This document shows, piece after piece, positions 1 to 12,763 of a stretch of 64,000 nt of DNA; within the stretch, counting starts at the first letter, position 1, and every line of letters begins with the position of its first letter. Position numbers and translations under genes: made by a program. Location of the stretch: the NCBI GenBank assembly GCA_945910005.1, contig OX246746.1:43187886-43251885 (forward strand), read 5' to 3'. The notes under the pieces are model-generated. The model searched no databases. It worked only from the letters and a program-made list of their open reading frames with translations, and was not told the DNA's origin. Origin of the DNA: Isoperla grammatica. Taxonomy: Eukaryota > Arthropoda > Insecta > Plecoptera > Perlodidae.

Positions 1-1012
1 GCCAGCACCCAAGAAGCTATGGCTGCCAACGAAAGTGTTCATAGCTATTTAGTAGCGCACGACATCAGTATGTGGAGGTGCCAGCACCCAAGAAGCTGTG
101 GCTGCCAACGAAACCGTTCATAGCTATTTAGTAGCGCACGACATCAGTATGTGGAGGTGCCAGCACCCAAGAAGCTGTGGCTGCCAACGAAACCGTTCAT
201 AGCTATTTAGTAGCGCACGACATCAGTATGTGGAGGTGCCAGCACCCAAGAAGCTGTGGCTGCCAACGAAACCGTTCATAGCTATTTAGTAGCGCACGAC
301 ATCAGTATGTGGAGGTGCCAGCACCCAAGAAGCTATGGCTGCCAACGAAACCGTTCATAGCTATTTAGTAGCGCACGACATCAGTATGTGGAGGTGCCAG
401 CACCCAAGAAGCTATGGCTGCCAACGAAACCGTTCATAGCTATTTAGTAGCGCACGACATCAGTATGTGGAGGTGCCAGCACCCAAGAAGCTATGGCTGC
501 CAACGAAACCGTTCATAGCTATTTAGTAGCGCACGACATCAGTATGTGGAGGTGCCAGCACCCAAGAAGCTATGGCTGCCAACGAAACCGTTCATAGCTA
601 TTTAGTAGCGCACGACATCAGTATGTGGAGGTGCCAGCACCCAAGAAGCTGTGGCTGCCAACGAAACCGTTCATAGCTATTTAGTAGCGCACGACATCAG
701 TATGTGGAGGTGCCAGCACCCAAGAAGCTGTGGCTGCCAACGAAACCGTTCATAGCTATTTAGTAGCGCACGACATCAGTATGTGGAGGTGCCAGCACCC
801 AAGAAGCTATGGCTGCCAACGAAACCGTTCATAGCTATTTAGTAGCGCACGACATCAGTATGTGGAGGTGCCAGCACCCAAGAAGCTATGGCTGCCAACG
901 AAACCGTTCATAGCTATTTAGTAGCGCACGACATCAGTATGTGGAGGTGCCAGCACCCAAGAAGCTGTGGCTGCCAACGAAACCGTTCATAGCTATTTAG
1001 TAGCGCACGTCA
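1..1012. repeat. 79-bp minisatellite, about 12.8 copies
   Basis: A 79-bp unit beginning GCCAGCACCCAAGAAGCT recurs at exactly 79-bp steps (1, 80, 159 and onward). Copies differ mainly at one A/G site (CTATGGCTG or CTGTGGCTG). The array runs off the left window edge and ends where the last copy degenerates around 1012. No frame stays open through it, so it is not coding. Confidence 0.97.
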
Positions 1013-1274
1013 TCAGTGACGAGGTCCGAAAACACTTGTTAAGTGTAAACGTATTTGTTGTATGACGTGTACAAAAAATCAAGCAAACGGTTGAAGATAA
1101 CGGACTTCTTCAAGCGGTAGCGAGCTAGATGATTCAAGATACGTCATTTAATCACCAACTGTTATCATATTTTGTAGCATACAACCTTCCTTTGTAAACC
1201 ATATCTTTGACTATGTTTATCAGTCATTTTGTCCATTATTCCCAAAGCACGCAAGTCGCTAGGCGGTCTGTGGC
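1013..1274. other. Spacer between two minisatellites
   Basis: About 260 bases of unique, AT-rich sequence separate the 79-bp and the 50-bp arrays. No gene or repeat is recognisable here. Confidence 0.6.
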
Positions 1275-4200
1275 CGGCAGGCCTAAAGGCATGGCTGCAA
1301 TGACAATGGTCTGTGAGAGCAGCAGGGCAGGCCTAAAGGCATGGCTGCAATGACAATGGTCTGCGAGAGCAGCAGGGCAGGCCTAAAGGCATGGCTGCAA
1401 TGACAATGGTCTCTGAGACCAGCAGGGCAGGCCTAAAGGCATGGCTGCAATGACAAGTGTCTGTGAGAGCAGCAGGGCACGCCTAAAGGCATGGCTGCAA
1501 TGACAATGGTCTCTGAGAGCAGCAGGGCAGGCCTAAAGGCATGGCTGCAATGACAATGGTCTCTGAGAGCAGCAGGGCAGGCCTAAAGGCATGGCTGCAA
1601 TGACAATGGTCTGTGAGAGCAGCAGGGCACGCCTAAAGGCATGGCTGCAATGACAATGGTCTGTGAGAGCAGCAGGGCACGCCTAAAGGCATGGCTGCAA
1701 TGACAATGGTCTCTGAGAGCAGCAGGGCAGGCCTAAAGGCATGGCTGCAATGACAATGGTCTGTGAGAGCAGCAGGGCACGCCTAAAGGCATGGCTGCAA
1801 TGACAATGGTCTGTGAGAGCAGCAGGGCAGGCCTTAAGGCATGGCTGCAATGACAATGGTCTCTGAGAGCAGCAGGGCAGGCCTAAAGGCATGGCTGCAA
1901 TGACAATGGTCTCTGAGAGCAGCAGGGCAGGCCTAAAGGCATGGCTGCAATGACAATGGTCTCTGAGAGCAGCAGGGCAGGCCTAAAGGCATGGCTGCAA
2001 TGACAATGGTCTGTGAGAGCAGCAAGGCAGGCCTAAAGGCATGGCTGCAATGACAATGGTCTCTGAGAGCAGCAGGGCAGGCCTAAAGGCATGGCTGCAA
2101 TGACAATGGTCTGTGAGAGCAGCAGGGCAGGCCTAAAGGCATGGCTGCAATGACAATGGTCTCTGAGAGCAGCAGGGCAGGCCTAAAGGCATGGCTGCAA
2201 TGACAATGGTCTGCGAGAGCAGCAGGGCAGGCCTAAAGGCATGGCTGCAATGACAATGGTCTGTGAGACCAGCAGGGCAGGCCTAAAGGCATGGCTGCAA
2301 TGACAATGGTCTGTGAGACCAGCAGGGCAGGCCTAAAGGCATGGCTGCAATGACAAGTGTCTGTGAGAGCAGCAGGGCACGCCTAAAGGCATGGCTGCAA
2401 TGACAATGGTCTCTGAGAGCAGCAGGGCAGGCCTAAAGGCATGGCTGCAATGACAATGGTCTCTGAGAGCAGCAGGGCAGGCCTAAAGGCATGGCTGCAA
2501 TGACAATGGTCTGTGAGAGCAGCAGGGCAGGCCTAAAGGCATGGCTGCAATGACAATGGTCTCTGAGAGCAGCAGGGCAGGCCTAAAGGCATGGCTGCAA
2601 TGACAATGGTCTGTGAGAGCAGCAGGGCACGCCTAAAGGCATGGCTGCAATGACAATGGTCTCTGAGAGCAGCAGGGCAGGCCTAAAGGCATGGCTGCAA
2701 TGACAATGGTCTGTGAGAGCAGCAGGGCACGCCTAAAGGCATGGCTGCAATGACAATGGTCTGTGAGAGCAGCAGGGCAGGCCTTAAGGCATGGCTGCAA
2801 TGACAATGGTCTCTGAGAGCAGCAGGGCAGGCCTAAAGGCATGGCTGCAATGACAATGGTCTCTGAGAGCAGCAGGGCAGGCCTAAAGGCATGGCTGCAA
2901 TGACAATGGTCTCTGAGAGCAGCAGGGCAGGCCTAAAGGCATGGCTGCAATGACAATGGTCTGTGAGAGCAGCAAGGCAGGCCTAAAGGCATGGCTGCAA
3001 TGACAATGGTCTCTGAGAGCAGCAGGGCAGGCCTAAAGGCATGGCTGCAATGACAATGGTCTGTGAGAGCAGCAAGGCAGGCCTAAAGGCATGGCTGCAA
3101 TGACAATGGTCTCTGAGAGCAGCAGGGCAGGCCTAAAGGCATGGCTGCAATGACAAGTGTCTGTGAGAGCAGCAGGGCAGGCCTAAAGGCATGGCTGCAA
3201 TGACAATGGTCTCTGAGAGCAGCAGGGCAGGCCTAAAGGCATGGCTGCAATGACAATGGTCTCTGAGAGCAGCAGGGCAGGCCTAAAGGCATGGCTGCAA
3301 TGACAATGGTCTCTGAGAGCAGCAGGGCAGGCCTAAAGGCATGGCTGCAATGACAATGGTCTGTGAGAGCAGCAGGGCAGGCCTAAAGGCATGGCTGCAA
3401 TGACAATGGTCTGCGAGAGCAGCAGGGCAGGCCTAAAGGCATGGCTGCAATGACAATGGTCTGTGAGACCAGCAGGGCAGGCCTAAAGGCATGGCTGCAA
3501 TGACAAGTGTCTGTGAGAGCAGCAGGGCACGCCTAAAGGCATGGCTGCAATGACAATGGTCTCTGAGAGCAGCAGGGCAGGCCTAAAGGCATGGCTGCAA
3601 TGACAATGGTCTCTGAGAGCAGCAGGGCAGGCCTAAAGGCATGGCTGCAATGACAATGGTCTGTGAGAGCAGCAGGGCAGGCCTAAAGGCATGGCTGCAA
3701 TGACAATGGTCTCTGAGAGCAGCAGGGCAGGCCTAAAGGCATGGCTGCAATGACAATGGTCTGTGAGAGCAGCAGGGCAGGCCTAAAGGCATGGCTGCAA
3801 TGACAATGGTCTCTGAGAGCAGCAGGGCAGGCCTAAAGGCATGGCTGCAATGACAATGGTCTGTGAGAGCAGCAAGGCAGGCCTAAAGGCATGGCTGCAA
3901 TGACAATGGTCTCTGAGAGCAGCAGGGCAGGCCTAAAGGCATGGCTGCAATGACAATGGTCTGTGAGAGCAGCAAGGCAGGCCTAAAGGCATGGCTGCAA
4001 TGACAATGGTCTGTGAGAGCAGCAGGGCACGCCTAAAGGCATGGCTGCAATGACAATGGTCTCTGAGAGCAGCAGGGCAGGCCTAAAGGCATGGCTGCAA
4101 TGACAATGGTCTGTGAGAGCAGCAAGGCAGGCCTAAAGGCATGGCTGCAATGACAATGGTCTGTGAGAGCAGCAGGGCAGGCCTAAAGGCATGGCTGCAA

Positions 4201-6479
4201 TGACAATGGTCTCTGAGAGCAGCAGGGCAGGCCTAAAGGCATGGCTGCAATGACAATGGTCTCTGAGAGCAGCAGGGCAGGCCTAAAGGCATGGCTGCAA
4301 TGACAATGGTCTCTGAGAGCAGCAGGGCAGGCCTAAAGGCATGGCTGCAATGACAATGGTCTCTGAGAGCAGCAGGGCAGGCCTAAAGGCATGGCTGCAA
4401 TGACAATGGTCTGTGAGAGCAGCAAGGCAGGCCTAAAGGCATGGCTGCAATGACAATGGTCTGTGAGAGCAGCAGGGCAGGCCTAAAGGCATGGCTGCAA
4501 TGACAATGGTCTCTGAGAGCAGCAGGGCAGGCCTAAAGGCATGGCTGCAATGACAATGGTCTCTGAGAGCAGCAGGGCAGGCCTAAAGGCATGGCTGCAA
4601 TGACAATGGTCTCTGAGAGCAGCAGGGCAGGCCTAAAGGCATGGCTGCAATGACAATGGTCTGTGAGAGCAGCAAGGCAGGCCTAAAGGCATGGCTGCAA
4701 TGACAATGGTCTGTGAGAGCAGCAGGGCAGGCCTAAAGGCATGGCTGCAATGACAATGGTCTCTGAGAGCAGCAGGGCAGGCCTAAAGGCATGGCTGCAA
4801 TGACAATGGTCTCTGAGAGCAGCAGGGCAGGCCTAAAGGCATGGCTGCAATGACAATGGTCTCTGAGAGCAGCAGGGCAGGCCTAAAGGCATGGCTGCAA
4901 TGACAATGGTCTCTGAGAGCAGCAGGGCAGGCCTAAAGGCATGGCTGCAATGACAATGGTCTCTGAGAGCAGCAGGGCAGGCCTAAAGGCATGGCTGCAA
5001 TGACAATGGTCTGTGAGAGCAGCAAGGCAGGCCTAAAGGCATGGCTGCAATGACAATGGTCTGTGAGAGCAGCAGGGCAGGCCTAAAGGCATGGCTGCAA
5101 TGACAATGGTCTCTGAGAGCAGCAGGGCAGGCCTAAAGGCATGGCTGCAATGACAATGGTCTCTGAGAGCAGCAGGGCAGGCCTAAAGGCATGGCTGCAA
5201 TGACAATGGTCTCTGAGAGCAGCAGGGCAGGCCTAAAGGCATGGCTGCAATGACAAGTGTCTGTGAGAGCAGCAGGGCAGGCCTAAAGGCATGGCTGCAA
5301 TGACAATGGTCTGTGAGAGCAGCAGGGCAGGCCTAAAGGCATGGCTGCAATGACAATGGTCTCTGAGAGCAGCAGGGCAGGCCTAAAGGCATGGCTGCAA
5401 TGACAATGGTCTGTGAGAGCAGCAGGGCAGGCCTAAAGGCATGGCTGCAATGACAATGGTCTCTGAGAGCAGCAGGGCAGGCCTAAAGGCATGGCTGCAA
5501 TGACAAGTGTCTGTGAGAGCAGCAGGGCACGCCTAAAGGCATGGCTGCAATGACAATGGTCTCTGAGAGCAGCAGGGCAGGCCTAAAGGCATGGCTGCAA
5601 TGACAATGGTCTGTGAGAGCAGCAGGGCAGGCCTAAAGGCATGGCTGCAATGACAATGGTCTCTGAGAGCAGCAGGGCAGGCCTAAAGGCATGGCTGCAA
5701 TGACAATGGTCTGTGAGAGCAGCAAGGCAGGCCTAAAGGCATGGCTGCAATGACAATGGTCTGTGAGACCAGCAGGGCAGGCCTAAAGGCATGGCTGCAA
5801 TGACAAGTGTCTGTGAGAGCAGCAGGGCACGCCTAAAGGCATGGCTGCAATGACAATGGTCTCTGAGAGCAGCAGGGCAGGCCTAAAGGCATGGCTGCAA
5901 TGACAATGGTCTCTGAGAGCAGCAGGGCAGGCCTAAAGGCATGGCTGCAATGACAATGGTCTGTGAGAGCAGCAGGGCACGCCTAAAGGCATGGCTGCAA
6001 TGACAAGTGTCTGTGAGAGCAGCAGGGCAGGCCTAAAGGCATGGCTGCAATGACAATGGTCTCTGAGAGCAGCAGGGCAGGCCTAAAGGCATGGCTGCAA
6101 TGACAATGGTCTGTGAGAGCAGCAGGGCACGCCTAAAGGCATGGCTGCAATGACAAGTGTCTGTGAGAGCAGCAGGGCAGGCCTAAAGGCATGGCTGCAA
6201 TGACAATGGTCTGTGAGAGCAGCAGGGCAGGCCTAAAGGCATGGCTGCAATGACAATGGTCTCTGAGAGCAGCAGGGCAGGCCTAAAGGCATGGCTGCAA
6301 TGACAATGGTCTGTGAGAGCAGCAGGGCACGCCTAAAGGCATGGCTGCAATGACAATGGTCTCAGAGACCAGCAGGGCAGGCCTAAAGGCATGGCTGCAA
6401 TGACAAGTGTCTGTGAGAGCAGCAGGGCACGCCTAAAGGCATGGCTGCAATGACAATTGTCTGTGAGAGCAGCAGGGCA
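1275..6479. repeat. 50-bp minisatellite, about 104 copies, with higher-order structure
   Basis: The core GCCTAAAGGCATGGCTGCAA recurs every 50 bp from 1281 to the edge near 6479. Units vary at a few fixed sites: CTGTGAG, CTCTGAG or CTGCGAG; AGCAGGG or AGCAAGG; GGCAG or GGCAC; AATGGT or AAGTGT. The order of variants recurs over longer spans. For example, the rare GCCTTAAG variant occurs at 1831 and 2781, 950 bp (19 units) apart, inside otherwise matching blocks. Short open frames on the minus strand simply follow the repeat and are not genes. Confidence 0.98.
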
Positions 6480-7463
6480 GATGCAAATGCCCAATGTAAT
6501 TATTTGTATGGCTTGTTTGATACGTCGTGCTCGATATCACGTCGATCTGCGTTCGTCCCCCGAACGATGTTACATCAAGGTTGTACTGTAATGAATATAT
6601 TTAACTTTGGAAAAATAGGACAGTCTACTACATATTACGCCGCCTTCGACAGTTCTCTTGCTTGAGATCGTATTTTACTGTGAAATGTTGCCCGTTATAA
6701 CATTTGTCATGACTTTTCTCTGGCTAGGATGGTTTATTTTCAGTATAAAAAGAAGTTGCAAGAGTTTGCAAGAGTACAGAAAATATACAAATAGCTCTTA
6801 TCAGCTTCCATCTAAAACACAGTAAGCACATGACCTGGAAATGCTATGTAAAGACAATATTTTTATATCAATTTTTCACTGAACTACCTATGTTACACAA
6901 TAGCCTATACATTAGACAAAAACAAAAAATAATTATCAGTTTTTGCAATGCTAACTGATAAATGCAAAAGTTTTACCCTAAAACACTACCTATGTAAAAA
7001 ATACTATTAGAATCAGTTTTTGCAATACAAACTCATGAATGCAAAAGTTTTACAAATGGATTATCATAAACATGCTATATGCAAAATACTATTATCAGTT
7101 TCTACAACACAAACTCATAAAAACAAAATTTTTACAAGTGGTCTCCTATAAACAAATTTGGATACAAAATATTATTACCAGTTTTAGTAACACAAACTCA
7201 TGAAAACAAAAGTTTTACTTATGCTTTACTACCAAATACAATATCATATTGATCCAAATATAGTGTGACATTTTCCTCCCCCACTCTTGATATTTTTAAA
7301 GGTTATTCGCACTGTATTCACAACCTAGTATTTCCGACGTGAAATTTGAACCTTTTGGGCGGAGGTACTGACTGACATCTGCCATGTTTCAGAAAGACCT
7401 GTCATCTTCATTTGCTAGTAGAATAATAATACTAGTGTGATATAATAGTGGTAACAGTAAATC
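6480..7463. other. AT-rich non-coding stretch
   Basis: After the minisatellite there is about 980 bp of AT-rich sequence. At 6940-7220 the motif CAGTTTTTGCAA...AACTCATGAA..AAAAGTTTTAC recurs loosely three to four times at about 65-90 bp spacing, which suggests a decayed short tandem repeat. No coding evidence is seen. Confidence 0.5.
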
Positions 7464-7622
7464 ATGAATCGTAATTTGATAGGTTCAAATGATCATGTAA
7501 AACGTAAAGGTATCATCAAAAGTCAGTTAAATTCAAGAAAACATTGTAATTATAGGCCTAACACGGTTATTAACCCAGCTGAAGAAATTCAAACCTCGAG
7601 GCTGCCGGCGAGTACGGCATGA
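7464..7622 (+). CDS. Short open frame of unknown function upstream of the 126-bp repeat
   Basis: An ATG at 7464 opens a 52-codon frame rich in Lys, Arg and Asn that ends with TGA at 7620-7622. I do not recognise it. It lies 180 bp upstream of an acidic, Ser/Asp-rich frame that runs into the 126-bp repeat array, so the two might be pieces of one decayed transposase gene (piggyBac transposases often have acidic N-termini). Chance is an equally good explanation. Confidence 0.2.
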   Translation: MNRNLIGSNDHVKRKGIIKSQLNSRKHCNYRPNTVINPAEEIQTSRLPASTA

Positions 7623-7799
7623 ATTAATCGAATGTTAGGACTTGACGGAAGAATAATTGCTTCAATTCCGCAAGAAAATACATTTGCCGGTCTGAAAAAG
7701 ACATGTTTCCTATAACTGATAAACAGACACAGTAGATTAAGCTAGGAAAAACGCCACAAAGGTTTCCCAATTGAACAAGGCAGGAGGGTGAAAGTGAAG

Positions 7800-8710
7800 A
7801 TGAAAAGACTAGTGATGATAACGATTGCACAGAAGTAGTAAGTGATCAATATGGACGGCTAGCTTGTTGTACGGTCTGTTATAGCGACAGTAGAGTAATG
7901 TTTGCCCTAACAGAACAGCTGCTTCCTAGAGTGGCTGTTGGTTGGATCCTCTGATAATGATGGCACAGAAGTAGTATCAATACGGCTAGCTTGTTCTAAG
8001 GTTTGTTATAGGGACAGTAGAGCAATGTTTGCCCAACAGAACAGCTGCTTCCTAGAGTGGCTGTTGGTTGGATCCTCTGATAATGATGGCACAGAAGTAG
8101 TATCAATACGGCTAGCTTGTTCTAAGGTATGTTATAGGGACAGTAGAGCAATGTTTGCCCTAACAGAACAGCTGCTTCCTAGAGTGGCTGTGGTTGGATC
8201 CTCTGATAATGATGGCACAGAAGTAGTATCAATACGGCTAGCTTGTTCTAAGGTCTGTTATAGCGACAGTAGAGCAATGTTTGCCCCAACAGAACAGCTG
8301 CTTCCTAGAGTGGCTGTGGTTGGATCCTCTGATAATGATGGCACAGAAGTAGTATCAATACGGCTAGCTTGTTCTAAAGTCTGTTATAGCGACAGTAGAG
8401 CAATGTTTGCCCCAACAGAACAGCTGCTTCCTAGAGTGGCTGTGGTTGGATCCTCTGATAATGATGGCACAGAAGTAGTATCAATACGGCTAGCTTGTTC
8501 TAAGGTCTGTTATAGCGACAGTAGAGCAATGTTTGCCCAACAGAACAGCTGCTTCCTAGAGTGGCTGTGGTTAGATCCTCTGATAATGATGGCACAGAAG
8601 TAGTATCAATACGGCTAGCTTGTTCTAAGGTTTGTTATAGGGACAGTAGAGCAATGTTTGCCCAACAGAAGAGCTGCTTCCTAGAGTGGCTGTTGGTTGG
8701 ATCCTCTATA
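7800..8710 (+). repeat. 126-bp tandem repeat with an open 42-residue reading frame
   Basis: The unit GGATCCTCTGATAATGATGG recurs at 7944, 8070, 8196, 8322 and 8448 (126-bp steps), then near 8573 and 8699. A diverged first copy starts near 7800. As 126 is a multiple of three, one frame stays open from 7938 to 8603 (221 residues) and repeats a 42-residue unit containing SSDNDGTEVVSIRLACSKVC. A one-base loss near 8570 shifts the last copy into another frame, open to 8878. The first copy is acidic (SDDNDCTEVVS), like the N-terminus of many piggyBac-type transposases, but no catalytic domain follows. It is most simply a minisatellite derived from part of a coding region. Confidence 0.9.
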
Positions 8711-8879
8711 TGTACCGACTTTAACACGAAAAATGCGCTACACACGAACAGCTATTTCAACAACTACAGAGAGAACCAAGCACGCACACTATATGCTAAT
8801 AAAGGACATTGCAACGAGTTACAATGCTGTGCTTATGGGGATTTGCCGAGACCACCCACTTTGAAATTGACATGTTAAG

Positions 8880-10700
8880 CGTAAAAAGGTCTTAATGAGG
8901 AACATCCTAATGAAGTTTGACTGTAAAAATAGTGAAGTAGAAATATGAAATATAAGGTATTATTGCACAGTTAGAGATCACCCTGTACTTCCCATGTCGC
9001 ACTGTATCCGGATGAATACGATATTTGCCGAGCAAGAAAAGAATGACACGTGTTGATCAAGTTTGTTTTTGCAATTGAAGCAGGGCAGGTCACACAACCT
9101 TAAACTCAATGCTTAACACATCTACAAAATAAACTAGTATTAAGTTCAATTAACATTCATATTTCCTGTGAGATAAACAGCCTACTGTACATACATAAGG
9201 CATGTATTGCATTCCTATAGTACAGTTGTTAGTAGGCGACATGGGCTGGAATATTAATGGTTAGGTGATCTCACCTGAACACGTTTTGTACATTAACAGA
9301 AGGAACAGAGATCGAACAATATTTAGAAACTAACCACCTAATATTTGCCTGAATGTTAAATGCACTATAACAAGAACATCTTGTCAAATAAGTAAGTATA
9401 ATATGTAAGTAGTAATAAGTAAAAATATTAAATAGTGTATAAATCACAAATATAGGATTTTTCTTATAGTTAATATTAATAGTAAAAGGTACTTTCCAAT
9501 GTGACTCTAAGTATGATAATACTATTTCACAAAAATAAGCGTGTTATTGACGTAAATTACCTTTCAATAATCAACAAGAATAAAAATTGGTCTTAAAATC
9601 ACAAACCAAAGATATTCTTAAAGGTCAAATAAAAGACGCCAACAGTCTTAATCTTTTACGTTCCCTCTCCTAATGAAGAGCTTTGACTAAAACCTTGTTT
9701 CAATAACGTGTAACGTTATTCAAAAATGCACATTATATGCATGGAAAATTCCTGGAAATATCTTCTGCATCATGTAGGCCTATGGTCTAGTTGACTGCAG
9801 TCACATATGTCCATTCAGTGAATACCTGTAAAGAAATGGAGCTTTAGCCCATGAACAAACACAATTCTACTAGCTGATACTGTACTGTTAAGATGCCAAA
9901 TCGATTTTTTAAAATATTTATGCTAGTGAATAACTTTTTTTCTGCACTGGTTTAAAGCAAATTCTGTCACTGTAGTACAATAAAAGTTATGAATTAAATT
10001 TCAGCAATATATCTTAATGTAAAGAACTCCAAATGACAACCATTAAAAAAAATATATATGCATAAACTTATGTAAGAATGCTAGTTTGTCTGTCAGTTTG
10101 GCAATTTAATTTTATTTTCTAATTTACATTTTTTTTACGTAGTAGGGTTCTCACTACCTGGTAACCCGCAGGTATTGTGAATGGGTACCTGGGTCGTAAA
10201 AAAGTCGGGTTTTGTCATCCCTATTAATAATAGAATTGTAATTTAAAATAATGTAATTTCTGGGTAGATTGATCGTAGACTAATGGGCAGCCAATTCCAT
10301 TACATTGATGTTGGCATTACATTTTCATGACATGTCATTCACCCGGAGAAGTTGGCCCAGGGCAGTTCAGCCTTCAGGTTTGTTCCGTTTGAGTACATCG
10401 TTAAGGAACAATTATTCTGAATATTGCCAGATTTTTGTGTCTTTCAATGACAGAAAATAAATTGTCAGCTCTGAGCTACATTGCACAATTGTTTGCTGTA
10501 AGCCTAATCATTATTATGGGGTGAATAGTAAAATAAAGGGTGACAAATGAATTTAACTTTAGTACAACTTTTATACTGTTAAAAACAATTTTCACCAAAC
10601 ACAGAATGTTCAATACATTTAGCCTACCAGAAGTCCAGACTCTCTGCACATAAACATTCACACATAGCTTGCTACAAAACAGTTACCGTACTAGAACAAA
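8880..10700. other. AT-rich non-coding stretch with a possible mini-hAT remnant
   Basis: About 1.8 kb without coding features. At 10144-10225 a segment starts TAGGGTTCTC and ends TTTTGTCATCCCTA. The right end resembles the TAGGGATGTC ends of the hAT-like element at 17970-18616, but the ends do not match each other well and no target duplication is visible. Confidence 0.45.
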
Positions 10701-10704
10701 CCTG

Positions 10705-11016
10705 TTATTTCTGGCGCACCCTTGGCGTAGTTCGACATTTTCTAAACAACACCATCAACATATGAGGCATATGTTCCAATTCCTCGAACAATCTCGGTGC
10801 AAACTGGCTGATGAGGTCAATCCCGGAGTCGCCAGGGCGTAAAAACTGCCCCCACGAGTTTCCAATTAGTCGGACACCACAGGGAGTTGGCTTCATCGAG
10901 AACATGAGGTGCCTCAGCTCGGCCCAACTCGCATCCATCATCTCACAGTTGGCATAAGAGGACACAAAGACTATTATGGCAAAGCCTTTCTTCTCTCCTG
11001 TAGCTGGTACTTTTAC
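10705..11016 (-). CDS. Candidate terminal exon of an unrecognised host gene
   Basis: Read on the minus strand, a polypyrimidine tract and acceptor (CTCTCTCTTTCAG) at 11017-11030 is followed by an open frame from 11016 to a TAA at 10705-10707, about 103 codons. The protein looks globular and conserved in style, with mixed hydrophobic and charged residues, several Trp and Cys, and motifs such as SWAELRHLMFSMKPTP and GNSWGQFLRPGDSG. It ends in a basic tail. I do not recognise the family. A splice donor (CAG|GTTTGT) just after the stop leaves open that the stop is a recent mutation. The clean exon candidate at 29838-29993 is on the same strand and could be an upstream exon of the same gene, with the transposon-filled region between them as introns; this is inference. 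Confidence 0.55.
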   Translation of the reverse strand, partial: VKVPATGEKKGFAIIVFVSSYANCEMMDASWAELRHLMFSMKPTPCGVRLIGNSWGQFLRPGDSGIDLISQFAPRLFEELEHMPHMLMVLFRKCRTTPRVRQK

Positions 11017-11030
11017 CTGAAAGAGAGAGA

Positions 11031-12649
11031 AGAGTTTAGAATTAACAAACGCTAGAGATACGGAAAAATGGCAAAAATGATAGGTGCAATGTAAAAGAAT
11101 CCGTTTCTAATTACGTACCAGCTTATTTCACACTTTTTTTAAGTTTGAAGATGTTTGGTGGCCATTTTAATTCAGTGAATTTTGTTATATCAGCCTATCA
11201 ATATGCAATATTATTCAAAATCAGTGAGATATTCATCATTTTCTTAAAAATAAAAATTCCACCTTTGCACAAGTTTTTGTGCTCTTTCCTCAAAGAAATA
11301 TGTTTCCCCACCGTTTCACATCATTTCAGGTCTACTTGTAGGGATACGTGTTATGTGTAATGTGTTACCTTTTAAACCGCTACTATGTAAACAATTTAGT
11401 ATATCTATTTAATGTTATATTTTAATGGATGAATGAGCTTCTTGTGGGCTATTGTAAATGTTTTAATGTGAATTGCTTAATGTTAAATGTAGTGTTCACT
11501 GTTCACTGTTCAATGTAATTTAGTTATTTGGGTCTGCACCCACTTTTGACGACATCCGTATTTGTACTCTGTATGAATCAATCGACTCATAAATACTAAC
11601 TTACTTACGTTCCCCTTAAAAGCTAAAATGAAGAAGACAGAAGAAATATCTATTCAGTTCTGTATTAAAAAATAGCAAATTGCACCCATAGCTGCTCAAA
11701 ACATTTCAATTCATGCCAAAAAAAGGGTGTGGTTCCATTTTAAACAATTTCTGTGGGCACAGGCATCAGACCCTCACCCACTTTTTGGGGTAGCCACACT
11801 AATTCTCAACAAAACCTGCCTGAAAATAGTTGGGGTAAGTTGATTTTTAACTGAAATTTTTAGCCCTGTTGTTACTATCAGTCATAGGCCTAGAAAAAAA
11901 GGTCAAATTTAGCAAAGTAAAACTACTAGGCCTACATTGAGTCTACAGTGTTTCTTGATGTGTTACAACTTACAAGTTGTACAGTACAAGCTTTCCAGTA
12001 GGGCCACTATTTTCATGGGAAAAGCCCCATCCTGAACTTTCTGTCAACGGCATATTCCTTGTCAATGTCATTCTATTAAAAAAATGAAGTCCTTTCTGTG
12101 ACTAACAAGGGCCCAAGTGATGCTAAAACGACGCCAAGGAAATTAGATTGATCGGGAATCGGGATAAATCAACAAGATTTAGCTTTCATCAGCTAGACGG
12201 CACCCATGTTAGTCACGTGGTAAGTTTGCAGTAGTAATTCACCAATCGACATACACCCTAATTGCAAATTTCTCGGTTGCCACCTTGTTTGGCGACAGAT
12301 TCAATATTGTTAGGATTTTGGATTTGAGTGATGAATCAAATTTGAATAGTAAAAGATTTGATCCAGTTTCAGTGATTATAAAGGTGGACACATAGCACAC
12401 TTCCATTTTTTGTATATTTTTTGTATCGGCAAAATAATGTTGCACATAATTAGTCGTTCATTTTTTGCAAGGCGCGATGAAGCGAAACGTGTTATTTGTT
12501 ATGTCGCTATGTATTGTTATGTCATTATGTTTTTGTTTTTTTCGGTTCTTGTTTCATAGATTGCCCCTGGGCAGGAATTTCTATGAATTATAATTATTAT
12601 ATTAATTACTGAGTGAAGTATGTATTCAATATTACTCTACAATATTACT
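11031..12649. other. AT-rich non-coding stretch, intron-like
   Basis: No gene is supported. A hydrophobic open frame at 11145-11360 looks like chance. Near 12471-12491 the string GCGATGAAGCGAAACGTG resembles the core of minimal hammerhead ribozymes found in Penelope-like elements, but the required flanking stems were not established. Confidence 0.45.
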
Positions 12650-12763
12650 ATATTGGGGGGTGGCCTCCGATCGCGTCCGTATGAAGTAAGTGCTTCAATC
12701 TACATTATTTTGATACTGCTACATACACGTGCCCCCTGGTTTTGCTAAACGATCGGAGAAAAG

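Noticed and set aside
1683..2842. Two identical 69-residue frames in the 50-bp minisatellite
   Set aside because: They are translations of tandem repeat units on the minus strand, identical only because the array has a 950-bp higher-order duplication.
1275..6479. CRISPR array
   Set aside because: Units are continuous 50-bp repeats without unique spacers, and the context is eukaryotic.
10144..10225. 82-bp hAT-like mini element
   Set aside because: Only the right end resembles a known terminus; the ends do not pair well and there is no target duplication.
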